This document shows positions 46,784-56,513 of a stretch of DNA of 64,000 bases, in pieces. A program made the position numbers and the translations under genes. The DNA comes from Guptibacillus hwajinpoensis (lineage in GTDB: Bacteria; Bacillota; Bacilli; Bacillales; Guptibacillaceae): positions 99,346-163,345 of the forward strand of contig NZ_JAIVAE010000011.1 of NCBI RefSeq assembly GCF_020171785.1, read 5' to 3'. Numbering within the stretch: position 1 is the stretch's first letter; each line of letters starts with the position of its first letter. A model generated the notes under the pieces. That model saw nothing but the letters and a program-made list of their open reading frames with translations. It did no database searches and was not told the origin of the DNA.

Positions 46784-46812
46784 AGAGACACCTGTCTGAA
46801 ACAGGTGTCTAT
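46784..46812 (+). terminator. Hairpin between yqgE and pbpA
   Basis: Perfect 10-base stem AGACACCTGT / ACAGGTGTCT with a 5-base loop, followed by ATATTTGTTT. A weak T-tract makes it a poor terminator; it may instead shape the pbpA leader, since its end is about 12 bases before the pbpA ribosome site. Confidence 0.6.
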
Positions 46813-46839
46813 ATTTGTTTAAGGGGAAGGGAGTTTATT

Positions 46840-48861
46840 GTGAAAGCTAAGAAAAAGAAAAATCATGTACCTTTTAGGCTAAATATATTATTTTTATCGG
46901 TTTTCCTTTTGTTTTCTACCTTAATTCTTCGATTGGGTGTTATTCAGATTGTAAATGGAGAAGAATACGAGCGTGTTTCTGAGCAAACGGAAAACGTGAC
47001 TGCAGAGTCAACTGCACCTCGTGGAAAAATGTATGACCGTTACGGACGAGTTCTTGTAGATAATAATCCACAGTTTGCTCTTACATATATTCGAACGCAG
47101 AATACAAAACAAGCTGAAAGGCTTGAACTAGCTCAAAAATTAGCTGAATATATTGAGATGGATACGGAAGATGTTATAGATCGAGATTTAAAAGATTATT
47201 GGATTGTTACGAATCCAGAAAAAGCGAAGGCGAAGTTAACGGAAAAAGAATGGGAAGAGATGGAGTCTAGTGAAGCTTATCAGCTACAAATTGAACGCAT
47301 TAGTGATAAAGATCTAGAAGAAATTAAAGACAATCCCCAAGAGCTTGAAGTTGCTGCTATAAAAAGAGCAATGGACACTGGTTATGCTTTGTCGTCTCAG
47401 ACAATTAAAATTGGTTTAAATGAAGATGAAATTGCTAAAGTGAGTGAAAATCTTGGTTCTTTACCAGGCATAGAGATACAAGCAGATGCCACAAGAGAAT
47501 ATCCTTATGGAAACACCCTTCAAACCATTTTTGGGAGAGTCGGACCTATTCCTAAAGATGAATTGAGTTATTATGGATTAAGAGATTATGAGCGAAATGA
47601 CAAAGTTGGCATTAGCTATCTTGAAAAAGAATACGAAGAGTACCTTAAAGGTCAAAAAGAAAAGCAAACTTACGTGACAGATAAATCAGGTGAGCCAATA
47701 GGCGAGCCAAAAGTGATTGAAGGACAAAGAGGAAATGATTTGGTACTCTCATTAGACATTGATCTTCAAAAAGAAGTTGAGAAAATTCTTGATGAAGAGC
47801 TTAACGATGCAAGGCAATATGGAGCAACGAGAGGCTATGTTGTGATGATGGATCCAAATACTGGGGAAATCTTGTCGTTTGCAGGGAAAGAATATAATAA
47901 TGGCGAGTTTAAAGATCGCACTTTTGGTGTGATTGGAGACGCTTATGCGATGGGATCAACAGTTAAAGGAGCAACAGTTTTAACAGGTTATCAGTATGGG
48001 GTAATTAATCCAAATACAACTCTTGTAGACGAAGTCTTATACTTTAAGGATGAAGGTAAAAAGTCATCTTATACGGCTAATGCAATGGGACCTATTTCAG
48101 ATCTTGTTGCTTTACAAAGATCCTCAAACGTATATATGTGGAAAATTGCGATGAGCATGGCTGATTATGACTACGCTCCTTATGAAAGTAGTGGTTATGA
48201 CCCGGCAGCTTATAATGAGCTAAAAGAGTCATTCTCTCAGTTTGGTTTAGGAGTAAAAACAGGAATTGACTTGCCTGGGGAAAGTTCAGGATTAAATGGT
48301 GGGATAAGTGAATTTGGTAAAATTCTAGATTTTGCGATTGGACAGTACGATACGTATACACCATTGCAAATGGCTCAATATACTTCTACAATTGCAAATG
48401 GAGGTTATCGTATTGAACCCCATCTCTTGAAAGAAGTCCATGAACCTTCTGAAAAAGATGGTTTGTCTGATACGATTCTGTTCCAAAATACTCCGGAAGT
48501 GTTAAACAAAATTAAAATGAGTGAAGAAGAAGTGGCTCATGTCCAAAAGGGAATGTGGATGGTTATGAATACTGAAAATGGTACTGCAGGCACACACTAT
48601 CCTTACTTCCAAAGTGATGACTATCAAGCAGCTGGAAAGACTGGTACAGCTCAGATTGGAGATGGGTATAATTTAACTCTAGTTGGCTATGCCCCTTATG
48701 ACAATCCAGAAGTTGCGATTTCGGTTGTTGTGCCAGAAGTGAATGATTCTTCTTCTGGTTCCGTGAACAAAAAAATAGGTGGTCGAATTCTTGATGCCTA
48801 TTTTGAACTGAAAGATGAAGCTAAGAAACCAATTGGGTATGAAGAAAAAGAAACTGAATAA
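46840..48861 (+). CDS. pbpA: Class B penicillin-binding protein (PbpA / PBP2A-like)
   Basis: 673 residues, GTG start behind GGGAAGGGAG. One N-terminal membrane segment (about 12-33), then the dimerisation domain with the PRGKMYDRYGR motif near residue 62, then the transpeptidase domain with the active-site serine in STVKGAT (near 371), the SSN triad (near 425) and KTGTA (near 603). It crosslinks peptidoglycan, and in B. subtilis PBP2A/PbpH set rod shape. It is at the yqgF locus. Confidence 0.94.
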   Translation: MKAKKKKNHVPFRLNILFLSVFLLFSTLILRLGVIQIVNGEEYERVSEQTENVTAESTAPRGKMYDRYGRVLVDNNPQFALTYIRTQNTKQAERLELAQKLAEYIEMDTEDVIDRDLKDYWIVTNPEKAKAKLTEKEWEEMESSEAYQLQIERISDKDLEEIKDNPQELEVAAIKRAMDTGYALSSQTIKIGLNEDEIAKVSENLGSLPGIEIQADATREYPYGNTLQTIFGRVGPIPKDELSYYGLRDYERNDKVGISYLEKEYEEYLKGQKEKQTYVTDKSGEPIGEPKVIEGQRGNDLVLSLDIDLQKEVEKILDEELNDARQYGATRGYVVMMDPNTGEILSFAGKEYNNGEFKDRTFGVIGDAYAMGSTVKGATVLTGYQYGVINPNTTLVDEVLYFKDEGKKSSYTANAMGPISDLVALQRSSNVYMWKIAMSMADYDYAPYESSGYDPAAYNELKESFSQFGLGVKTGIDLPGESSGLNGGISEFGKILDFAIGQYDTYTPLQMAQYTSTIANGGYRIEPHLLKEVHEPSEKDGLSDTILFQNTPEVLNKIKMSEEEVAHVQKGMWMVMNTENGTAGTHYPYFQSDDYQAAGKTGTAQIGDGYNLTLVGYAPYDNPEVAISVVVPEVNDSSSGSVNKKIGGRILDAYFELKDEAKKPIGYEEKETE

Positions 48862-48867
48862 GCAAGA

Positions 48868-48900
48868 ATAAAAAACCGCTGAAAAAGCGGTTTTTTTTAT
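48868..48900 (+). terminator. Terminator after pbpA
   Basis: AAAAAACCGCT / AGCGGTTTTTTTT hairpin with a six-base loop. Confidence 0.92.
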
Positions 48901-49020
48901 ATTATAAGGACAAATTAACAATAGAATCCTCCTGGATGAAATGTAACTTAAAGCTAATTGAAGAGAAAAATCTATCATTTCCCCAAAAAAAGAGAAATTA
49001 AAACGTTTTCCGACAAGCAT

Positions 49021-49048
49021 TTACAATCTCTTTACAATTGGTTTATAC
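49021..49048 (+). promoter_or_regulatory. PhoP binding site (Pho box), three repeats
   Basis: TTTACA at 49021, TTTACA at 49032 and TTTATA at 49043, exactly 11 bases apart with 5-base spacers, match the Bacillus PhoP direct-repeat pattern TT(A/T)ACA-N5. A TAATAT at 49055-49060 could be the -10. This predicts induction of pst at phosphate limitation. Confidence 0.75.
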
Positions 49049-49151
49049 GACATTAATATCTGGGCTGTATTCTAAGAATTGTGATTGAGAGGCCAGTACA
49101 CAAACAACCTGGTTAGTCACAAGTACAAACATCCATTTAGGGGGAAATAAC

Positions 49152-50111
49152 ATGAAGTTCAAGGGCATTATGCTTATGGTAGTTATGTCGATGGTAATGA
49201 TTTTCGCAGCAGCTTGCGGAAATAACTCTGGTAACACAAACAGCGGCGGAGAAGCTTCAGGTGATGAAGTATCTGGCGAAGTTCTAATGGACGGATCTTC
49301 TACAGTATTCCCAATTATGGAAGCAGTTGCTGAAGAATACGCTTCTGTACAACCTGATGTAAAAGTTAGTGTTGGTGTTTCAGGTTCTGGTGGTGGATTT
49401 GAGAAATTCTCTGCTGGTGAAACAGACATGAGTAACGCTTCTCGTCCAATCAAAGAAGAAGAAACAGCTGCACTTGAAGAAGCTGGTATTGACTTCACAG
49501 AATTTGAAATTGCAAAAGACGGTCTTTCTATCGTTGTTAACTCTGAGAATGATTGGGTAGATCAGCTTACAATTGACGACTTAAAGAAAATCTGGTTAGG
49601 CGAAGCAACAATGTGGAGCGACGTCAACCCTGAATGGCCTGAAGAAAAAATCGAATTATTTAGCCCTGGTACAGATTCTGGAACGTATGACTACTTTAAT
49701 GAAGTAGTACTAGAAGATGAGCAAATGGTGAAAGAAGCAACACTTTCTGAAGATGACAATGTACTTGTAAATGGTGTAACTGGCTCTAAAAACGGTATGG
49801 CATTCTTCGGTTATGCTTACTACCTTGAAAACAAAGATAGCCTTAACATTGTTCCAATCGTTAATGGTGACGGTGAAGCTGTAGAACCAAATGCAGAAAC
49901 AATTCAAGATGGAACATATGAGCCACTGTCTCGCCCGCTATACACTTATGTGAAGCACTCTGCAGTAGAAGAAAATCCTGCAGTATATGATTTCACTAAA
50001 TATGCACTAGAAAACGCTGGTGAAATGGCAGAAGCAGTTGGATATGTAGCTCTTCCAGAAGAAAAGTATACAGAAGACATGAACAAACTAGAAGAAATCG
50101 CTGGTAAGTAA
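49152..50111 (+). CDS. pstS: Phosphate-binding lipoprotein PstS
   Basis: 319 residues. Lipoprotein signal with lipobox FAAACG, so the mature protein starts at Cys near residue 23 and is tethered outside the membrane. Phosphate-binding loops: DGSSTVFPI, SGSGGGFEKFSAGETD, ASRPIK and SPGTDSGTYDYF. It captures phosphate for PstCAB. GGGGG lies 7 bases before the ATG. A large intercistronic hairpin follows, likely giving more pstS than pstC mRNA. Confidence 0.97.
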   Translation: MKFKGIMLMVVMSMVMIFAAACGNNSGNTNSGGEASGDEVSGEVLMDGSSTVFPIMEAVAEEYASVQPDVKVSVGVSGSGGGFEKFSAGETDMSNASRPIKEEETAALEEAGIDFTEFEIAKDGLSIVVNSENDWVDQLTIDDLKKIWLGEATMWSDVNPEWPEEKIELFSPGTDSGTYDYFNEVVLEDEQMVKEATLSEDDNVLVNGVTGSKNGMAFFGYAYYLENKDSLNIVPIVNGDGEAVEPNAETIQDGTYEPLSRPLYTYVKHSAVEENPAVYDFTKYALENAGEMAEAVGYVALPEEKYTEDMNKLEEIAGK

Positions 50112-50121
50112 GAATAAAATG

Positions 50122-50166
50122 AAACAGGTTGGTGAGGAGTTACGGCTCCTCACTTTATCCTGTTTT
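50122..50166 (+). other. Intercistronic hairpin between pstS and pstC
   Basis: Inner stem GTGAGGAG/CTCCTCAC (8 perfect pairs, six-base loop) inside an outer stem AACAGG/CCTGTT, then TTTT. Such hairpins after binding-protein genes protect the upstream message or partly terminate transcription. Confidence 0.75.
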
Positions 50167-50190
50167 GCTCTTTGTGAGGGGGAGTAATAA

Positions 50191-51123
50191 ATGCAAAGCT
50201 CTGTTCGTCAGATGATTAAAGACAAAAAAGAGAAAAATCAATCACGAGCGAAGTTTATGGAGAAACTTGTACCGGGCTTATTGCTTTTATGTGCAATTAT
50301 CTCTGTATTAACAACGCTTGGTATTGTTTTTACATTGATTGTAGAAACAATTACGTTTTTCAACCGTGTTTCAATTATTGAATTCTTTACGAATAAAGAT
50401 TGGTACCCGTTTTTTGGAGACAACCCTGATTATGGAATCTGGCCACTGATTTCTGGAACATTAATGATTACCGGGATCGCCATGCTCGTTGCCATTCCGT
50501 TAGGTTTAGCAGCAGCCATTTATTTGAGTGAATATGCAAGTGATAGCGTTAGAAGAATCATTAAGCCGATTCTGGAAGTATTAGCAGGTATTCCTACGAT
50601 TGTATATGGTTTCTTTGCTTTAACTTTTGTTACACCAGTTCTACAAAATATTATTCCGAGTCTTCCTATTTTCAACGCATTGAGCCCCGGTATCGTTGTA
50701 GGGATTATGATTATTCCTATGGTTGCATCTCTCTCAGAGGATGCGATGAGCTCTGTACCGAACGCAATTCGAGAAGGTGCACTCGGACTTGGCGCTACAC
50801 GATTTGAGGTTGCTGTGAAAGTAGTTCTACCAGCAGCATTATCAGGAATTATTGCATCTTTTGTACTTGCGATTTCAAGAGCAATCGGTGAAACAATGAT
50901 CGTAACAGTCGCAGGTGGTGCAACACCAAAACTTACTCTAGATGTAACGGAGTCTATACAGACAATGACATCTTATATTGTGCAGGTAAGTCTAGGGGAT
51001 GCTGGTTATGGAACAACAATTTACTACAGCATTTATGCTGTTGGGATGACGCTCTTCCTTTTCACACTTATCATGAACCTTATCGCGCAATATATTTCTC
51101 GTAGATTCAGGGAGGAATACTAA
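50191..51123 (+). CDS. pstC: Phosphate ABC transporter permease PstC
   Basis: 310 residues with about six membrane segments. The EAA loop that meets the ATPase is visible ([28 protein letters not shown] near residue 190). A cytoplasmic N-terminal extension (residues 1-25) is highly charged. GAGGGGGAG precedes the ATG; the stop overlaps the pstA start by one base (TAATG). Confidence 0.95.
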   Translation: MQSSVRQMIKDKKEKNQSRAKFMEKLVPGLLLLCAIISVLTTLGIVFTLIVETITFFNRVSIIEFFTNKDWYPFFGDNPDYGIWPLISGTLMITGIAMLVAIPLGLAAAIYLSEYASDSVRRIIKPILEVLAGIPTIVYGFFALTFVTPVLQNIIPSLPIFNALSPGIVVGIMIIPMVASLSEDAMSSVPNAIREGALGLGATRFEVAVKVVLPAALSGIIASFVLAISRAIGETMIVTVAGGATPKLTLDVTESIQTMTSYIVQVSLGDAGYGTTIYYSIYAVGMTLFLFTLIMNLIAQYISRRFREEY

Positions 51124-52001
51124 TGCAATTAGTAGATCAGGCAAAAGTAAAAAGTAAAATGCAAACCAGATTAGCACAAAATAAGATTCTTAAAGGAATT
51201 TTCTTTGGTGCAACAATGCTAGCACTCGTAGTGCTTGTTATCTTGTTATATCGGATATTCACTCAAGGAATTGGTTACTTAAATCTTGAGTTCTTTCAAA
51301 ATTTCGCGTCTCGTTTCCCTGAAAAAGCAGGGATTAAAGCAGCATTTTTCGGTACTTTATGGATGATGGCAGTGATAGCTCCAGTGGCACTTACAATTGG
51401 AGTTGGAACCGCGATTTATCTTGAAGAATATGCAAAGAAAAATAAGTTTACAACGTTTATTCAAATAAATATTTCAAATTTAGCAGGTGTGCCCTCGATC
51501 GTTTTTGGTTTACTTGGTCTAACTGTATTTGTTCGGATGTTGGAAATGGGGCGCAGTGTTCTAGCCGGTGGTTTAACGATGAGTTTATTAATTTTGCCAA
51601 TAATCGTTGTTGCTGCTCAAGAAGCTGTACGTTCGGTTCCAAAAGAGCTTCGAGAGGCTTCTTATGCCATGGGTGCTACGAAATGGCAAACAATCAAAAA
51701 GGTTGTATTACCAGCTGCGATCCCTGGGATTTTAACAGGAGGAATTCTTGCGCTATCACGCGCAATCGGTGAAACAGCGCCACTTCTTATGATTGGTGCA
51801 TTAACGTTCGTAGCTTACTTGCCTGAGAATTTCTTGTCCGGCTTCACCGTTATGCCAATCCAAATTTTCAACTGGACAAGTCGACCTCAGACAGAGTTCC
51901 ATGATGTTGCGGCAGCTGGAATTATCGTTCTTCTTGCGATGTTGCTCATTATGAATTCAATTGCTGTCTTAATTCGAAATAAGTTTTCTAAAAGACTGTA
52001 G
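51123..52001 (+). CDS. pstA: Phosphate ABC transporter permease PstA
   Basis: 292 residues, six membrane segments, EAA loop KELREASYAMGATKWQTIKKVVLPAAIPG near residue 175, and the late SRPQTEFHDVAAAGI motif typical of PstA. Paralogous to pstC and translationally coupled to it. Confidence 0.95.
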   Translation: MQLVDQAKVKSKMQTRLAQNKILKGIFFGATMLALVVLVILLYRIFTQGIGYLNLEFFQNFASRFPEKAGIKAAFFGTLWMMAVIAPVALTIGVGTAIYLEEYAKKNKFTTFIQINISNLAGVPSIVFGLLGLTVFVRMLEMGRSVLAGGLTMSLLILPIIVVAAQEAVRSVPKELREASYAMGATKWQTIKKVVLPAAIPGILTGGILALSRAIGETAPLLMIGALTFVAYLPENFLSGFTVMPIQIFNWTSRPQTEFHDVAAAGIIVLLAMLLIMNSIAVLIRNKFSKRL

Positions 52002-52042
52002 CTACGTAAAACTCTCATCAATGTGTAAAGGGGATTTTGAAA

Positions 52043-52864
52043 ATGAAAACAGTTATGGATGAAAAGAAAGTCGTAAAAGCTCCTCGGTCAGAAGAACAGA
52101 TAAAAGAAAAAGATTCTGTATATAGCATTCAAAATTTTAATTTATGGTACGGAAAAGACCAGGCTCTAAAAGATATTAAATTCGAAATTCCAGAAAAACA
52201 GGTAACAGCAATTATCGGGCCATCCGGTTGTGGTAAATCCACGTTTATTAAAGCTCTTAATAGAATGGTTGAAATGGTGCCAATTGTAAAAATGTCTGGT
52301 GATATTAACTATCGTGGGAAAAACATTTTTGAGAACAAATACAAAGTAGAAGATTTGCGTACAAAAGTGGGAATGGTTTTCCAAAAGCCGAATCCATTTC
52401 CAAAATCAATCTATGAAAATGTCGTTTATGGTCCCAAAATTCATGGCATTAAAAACAAAAAAGTACTTGATGAAATTGTCGAAAAAAGCTTAAAAGGTGC
52501 AGCGCTTTGGGAAGAAGTAAAAGATCGTCTTAGCGAAAATGCGTACGGTTTATCTGGTGGTCAGCAACAGCGCCTTTGTATCGCTCGCTGTCTAGCAATT
52601 GAGCCTGATGTTATCTTGATGGATGAGCCAACATCTGCGCTTGACCCAATCTCTACTCTTAAAGTAGAAGAACTTGTTCAAGAATTAAAGAAAGATTTCA
52701 GTATTATTATCGTAACGCACAACATGCAACAAGCAGCTCGTATCTCTGATAAAACGGCCTTTTTCTTAAACGGTGAAGTCGTAGAGTTTTCTGATACGAA
52801 CCAGTTATTCTCTAATCCTACAGATAAGCGAACAGAAGACTATATTACAGGCCGTTTCGGTTAA
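52043..52864 (+). CDS. pstB: Phosphate ABC transporter ATPase PstB
   Basis: 273 residues from the ATG at 52043, 8 bases after AAAGGGGA; a TTG at 52037 is disfavoured. Walker [10 protein letters not shown], signature [10 protein letters not shown], Walker [14 protein letters not shown], switch IVTHNM. The [14 protein letters not shown] start and [17 protein letters not shown] segment are specific to PstB. A Lys-rich N-terminal extension of about 20 residues precedes the domain. B. subtilis has two pstB genes; only one is here. Confidence 0.97.
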   Translation: MKTVMDEKKVVKAPRSEEQIKEKDSVYSIQNFNLWYGKDQALKDIKFEIPEKQVTAIIGPSGCGKSTFIKALNRMVEMVPIVKMSGDINYRGKNIFENKYKVEDLRTKVGMVFQKPNPFPKSIYENVVYGPKIHGIKNKKVLDEIVEKSLKGAALWEEVKDRLSENAYGLSGGQQQRLCIARCLAIEPDVILMDEPTSALDPISTLKVEELVQELKKDFSIIIVTHNMQQAARISDKTAFFLNGEVVEFSDTNQLFSNPTDKRTEDYITGRFG

Positions 52865-52885
52865 TTATTTCGGGGGTGAGCATTT

Positions 52886-53545
52886 ATGGTAGTGAGAGAA
52901 AATTTCCAAGAACAATTAGATGAAATAAAAACTAAGCTTCTTGAGCTAGGCTCTTTAGCGCAGGTGGCGGTTGACGAAGCAATTACTGCATTGAAGAATC
53001 AGGATGTTGATAAAGCACTTGAAATCATTGATAATGATTATAAAATTAACCGCCTTGAAGAAGAAATTAATGAAACTGCGATATGGTTAATTGCGAAGGA
53101 GCAGCCGCTTGCAACAGATCTAAGAAGACTTATTTCGGCATTGAAAATAACAACGGATGTTGAGCGTGTTGGCGATCTTGCTGTTAATATTGCTAAGTCA
53201 ATTATTCGAATCGGGGACAAACCTTTTGTTAAACCGATTGAAGAAATTCCAGCATTAGCTCAAAAAGCAAATAATATGTTAAAGGAAGTACTTGCCTCCT
53301 TTTATGATGAAGATGTGAATCAAGCAATGGCTGTTGCGGATGCTGATGATGAAATTGATAACATGTACGGACGACTGGTAAAAGAACTACTTGAATTGAT
53401 GACAGAACATCCTGAAAGTGTTAGCCAAATTCAACAGCTTTCTTTTATCTGCCGCTATGTAGAACGTATTGGAGACCATTGCACAAATATTTCAGAAAGC
53501 GTGATCTACGTTGTGAAGGGGAAGCGCTACGACCTAAATGCTTAA
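52886..53545 (+). CDS. phoU: PhoU phosphate signalling protein
   Basis: 219 residues forming two three-helix PhoU repeats, with metal-binding signatures TTDVERVGDLAVNIAKS and CRYVERIGDHCTNISES. It couples the Pst transporter to the PhoR/PhoP system and limits phosphate uptake. Located 21 bases after pstB and last in the operon. B. subtilis 168 lacks phoU at this site, so this pst operon is of the more general type. Confidence 0.95.
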   Translation: MVVRENFQEQLDEIKTKLLELGSLAQVAVDEAITALKNQDVDKALEIIDNDYKINRLEEEINETAIWLIAKEQPLATDLRRLISALKITTDVERVGDLAVNIAKSIIRIGDKPFVKPIEEIPALAQKANNMLKEVLASFYDEDVNQAMAVADADDEIDNMYGRLVKELLELMTEHPESVSQIQQLSFICRYVERIGDHCTNISESVIYVVKGKRYDLNA

Positions 53546-53546
53546 T

Positions 53547-53582
53547 CATAAAACCACACTCTAAATGAGTGTGGTTTTTTAA
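53547..53582 (+). terminator. Terminator of the pst-phoU operon
   Basis: AAACCACACTC / GAGTGTGGTTT stem with a five-base loop and six Ts. Confidence 0.93.
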
Positions 53583-53659
53583 TCTATTTAGTAAGGTTAA
53601 GTAATGACCTGTCCACTTCTGCAATAGACTAGTGTAGGAGATGGATAGGGGGGAGCAAG

Positions 53660-55642
53660 ATGCCAAGACATTTAGTTATTGGAAACGGTCAACTGCTTAT
53701 CAATATGGATCAATTTCTACAAATTCGAGATATTTATTACCCTTATGTAGGTCAACAGAATCACGTTCAGGGTCATGCAAATCGAATCGGGGTTTGGGTA
53801 GATGGGAAGTTTTCATGGCTCCACTCATCGGAATGGGATATCCAGCCAAATTATGATCAAGATACGCTCGTGACGTATAGTACTGCGGTACATCCTCATC
53901 TTGGAATTAAACTTGTTTTTGAAGAAGGCGTACATCAACGTGAAATGCTAATGATTCGTAAAATTACGATTGTTAATTTAGAAAATCAAAGTCGCGATGT
54001 AAGACTATTTTTTCATCAAGATTTAAATATTTATGAAACAGAAGTAGGCGACACAGCTTACTTTTGTCCAGATACAAAGTCTGTGATTCATTATAAACGC
54101 TACAGGTATTTTCTGTTCAATGGTGAGCTAGATGGAGAGGGAATTGAACAGTACACGACTGGAGTAAAGCGATTTCAGGCCGCTGAAGGCACGTGGCGTG
54201 ATGCTGAAGATGGCCATCTACATGTTAATCCAATTGCGCAAGGTTCAGTTGATAGTACTTTTTCACTCGAGACAAAGTTGGAACCGCATCGACAAAAAAC
54301 AGCTTATTACTGGATGACAGTAGGTAGAACTAAAGAAGAAGTTAGTAGCATTCATGAATATGTGAGCGAGATTGGTACTCAATTAACGGTGGAAAAAATT
54401 CGAATGTATTGGAATCGATGGGTAAACAAATCCGTGCTTCCGGAGACTGATTTAGGTCCAAATATCGTATCTCTTTATAAAAGAAGTCTATTAATTGTGC
54501 GAACGCAAACAAATCAAAATGGTACAATTATCGCAGCGAATGACTCAGATATTTTGCATTATAACCGCGATCATTATAGCTATATGTGGCCTAGAGATGG
54601 TGCGCTAATTGCTTCTGCCATGTCTAAAGCAGGGTATCATGGAATGGTTACAAACTTTTATCGCTGCTGTGCAGAACTTCTTTCAAAAGAAGGGTATTTA
54701 CATCATAAATACAATCCTGATGGTTCTGTAGGGTCGAGCTGGCATCCTTATGTCGATCGTTTAAAGAAAACTCAGCTTCCGATACAAGAGGATGAGACGG
54801 CTCTTGTTCTCTGGGCGTTCTGGGAACATTACCAATCAACAGGTGATATTGAATTTGCTCAATCGCTTTATAAGTTTTTAGTTCGACCTGGTGCAAAATT
54901 TCTGTTGCAATTTATGGATGAAACCCTCGACCTGCCACTTCCTTCTTATGATCTTTGGGAAGAAAGGTTTGGTGTTTTTAGTTTTACAGCATCCGCTTGC
55001 TATGGTGGTCTTATGGCTGCTCATTCGTTTGCAAGGTTGTTCGGAGAAGATGATCGTGCTGAGAGCTATTATAAAGGGGCAGAGCGGATTAAAAAGGGGA
55101 TAGAGGAACATCTCTATGACGAAACACGTTCCTGCTTCTTAAGGGGGCTTTATCGAAATAATGAAACAGGTGAAATAACGAAAGATTATACAACCGAAAG
55201 CAGCCTATTTGGATTATTTGCATTTGGGGTTTTTCCTGCTAATGATCCTCGTATGGTTCGAACGATGGAAGAGATTGAAAAAAGACTTTCTGTAAAAACG
55301 AGCATTGGTGGCGTAGCGCGTTATGTTAGCGATTATTATTTTCAACAATCGCAAAATGTTGAAGAAGTACCCGGTAATCCTTGGGTAATTTGTACTCTGT
55401 GGATCGCTAAATGGAAAATTTCCCGTGCCCAAACCCTGAAACAATTACGTGATGCGAAACATCACATAGATTGGGTATATAAACAGGCTCTTTCAAGTGG
55501 TATACTACCAGAGCAGGTACATCCGTATACAGGAAAACCATTATCAGTAGCGCCCTTAACATGGTCGCATGCTACGTTTGTGGATGTTGTGAAAGATTAC
55601 CTTGAAAAGTATGAAGCACTTTCCACAACAAAAACAACTTGA
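53660..55642 (+). CDS. Glycoside hydrolase family 15 (glucoamylase-like)
   Basis: 660 residues, cytoplasmic (no signal peptide). The N-terminal 260 residues form the super-sandwich beta domain of GH15; the C-terminal part is the (alpha/alpha)6 barrel with YMWPRDGALIASAM near residue 312, YDLWEERFG (likely general acid Glu) near residue 432 and a late PLTWSHATFVDVVKDYL with the catalytic-base region. Members cleave alpha-glucosidic bonds of maltooligosaccharides, dextran or trehalose; the substrate is not deducible. GGGGGGAG precedes the ATG. It stands alone between phoU and rpmG. Confidence 0.87.
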   Translation: MPRHLVIGNGQLLINMDQFLQIRDIYYPYVGQQNHVQGHANRIGVWVDGKFSWLHSSEWDIQPNYDQDTLVTYSTAVHPHLGIKLVFEEGVHQREMLMIRKITIVNLENQSRDVRLFFHQDLNIYETEVGDTAYFCPDTKSVIHYKRYRYFLFNGELDGEGIEQYTTGVKRFQAAEGTWRDAEDGHLHVNPIAQGSVDSTFSLETKLEPHRQKTAYYWMTVGRTKEEVSSIHEYVSEIGTQLTVEKIRMYWNRWVNKSVLPETDLGPNIVSLYKRSLLIVRTQTNQNGTIIAANDSDILHYNRDHYSYMWPRDGALIASAMSKAGYHGMVTNFYRCCAELLSKEGYLHHKYNPDGSVGSSWHPYVDRLKKTQLPIQEDETALVLWAFWEHYQSTGDIEFAQSLYKFLVRPGAKFLLQFMDETLDLPLPSYDLWEERFGVFSFTASACYGGLMAAHSFARLFGEDDRAESYYKGAERIKKGIEEHLYDETRSCFLRGLYRNNETGEITKDYTTESSLFGLFAFGVFPANDPRMVRTMEEIEKRLSVKTSIGGVARYVSDYYFQQSQNVEEVPGNPWVICTLWIAKWKISRAQTLKQLRDAKHHIDWVYKQALSSGILPEQVHPYTGKPLSVAPLTWSHATFVDVVKDYLEKYEALSTTKTT

Positions 55643-55718
55643 TTGAATGAGATTTGTTTGTTATCATAATGAAGTATGTTGTTAAATGAACAGTTTGATA
55701 GGATTTGGAGGGATATTC

Positions 55719-55868
55719 ATGCGCGTACAAATTACATTGGCTTGCACTGAAACAGGCGATCGTAACTACATCACGACGAAGAACAAACGTACTAACCCTG
55801 ATCGTCTTGAACTTAAAAAATACAGCCCAAGACTTAAAAAGCAGACGTTACATCGCGAAACAAAGTAA
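55719..55868 (+). CDS. rpmG: Ribosomal protein L33, type lacking the zinc cysteines
   Basis: 49 residues from the ATG at 55719 (GGAGGG 7 bases before). It is a component of the large ribosomal subunit. The sequence has one Cys ([10 protein letters not shown]) where zinc-binding L33 proteins have two CxxC pairs, so this is the C-minus form. No Zur box is seen upstream. Locus matches rpmGA before yqgN. Confidence 0.95.
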   Translation: MRVQITLACTETGDRNYITTKNKRTNPDRLELKKYSPRLKKQTLHRETK

Positions 55869-55898
55869 GCAGTAGGTTATCCTACTGCTTTTTTATTT
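55868..55898 (+). terminator. Terminator after rpmG
   Basis: AGCAGTAGG / CCTACTGCT stem, four-base loop, six Ts. Confidence 0.93.
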
Positions 55899-55946
55899 GC
55901 TCATTTTCCCGTAAACTAGTAAGTGAGAAAAGTAGGAGGAATGATG

Positions 55947-56513
55947 ATGCAATCAAAACACGAGTGGCGAACAAATATGAAAATAAAATTAAAAGAAATA
56001 ACTGCTGCTGATAAAGGGAAGCTTGATCAACAAATACTTGATCGTCTATATACATATAAACCGTACACAAATGCAGAAACGATCGGCTTAACGGTGGCAA
56101 TGAAAGGTGAAATAAATACAAAAAAAATTATAGAACGAGCATGGAGTGAAGGGAAAAGAGTAGCAGTACCGAAGTGTAATCCAAAAACCAAACAGATGAC
56201 TTTTTATTATTTAACGGAATGGGATCAATTAGAAATAGTATATTTTGGTCTAGAAGAACCACGACCCGAAAAAACAGAAATGTGTCCTCCTGACGAAATA
56301 GAACTTTTGCTTGTACCAGGCCTCATTTTTGATCGAAATGGGTTTAGAATTGGTTTTGGTGGTGGCTACTATGATCGCTATTTGAAGAACTATTCCAACT
56401 CAACCGTTTCGCTTGCTTACCAATTTCAAGTTGTCGAAAATGTACCAACCGAAACGTTTGATTTGCCTGTAGAGGCAATAATCACGGATGAACAGATTGT
56501 TAACGTTAAATGA
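55947..56513 (+). CDS. yqgN: 5-formyltetrahydrofolate cyclo-ligase (YqgN)
   Basis: 188 residues from the ATG at 55947, 8 bases after AGGAGG; three consecutive ATGs (55941, 55944, 55947) compete. The ATP-dependent enzyme returns 5-formyl-THF to 5,10-methenyl-THF. The signature LLVPGLIFDRNGFRIGFGGGYYDRYL is near residue 120. It overlaps the next gene by four bases. Confidence 0.93.
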   Translation: MQSKHEWRTNMKIKLKEITAADKGKLDQQILDRLYTYKPYTNAETIGLTVAMKGEINTKKIIERAWSEGKRVAVPKCNPKTKQMTFYYLTEWDQLEIVYFGLEEPRPEKTEMCPPDEIELLLVPGLIFDRNGFRIGFGGGYYDRYLKNYSNSTVSLAYQFQVVENVPTETFDLPVEAIITDEQIVNVK

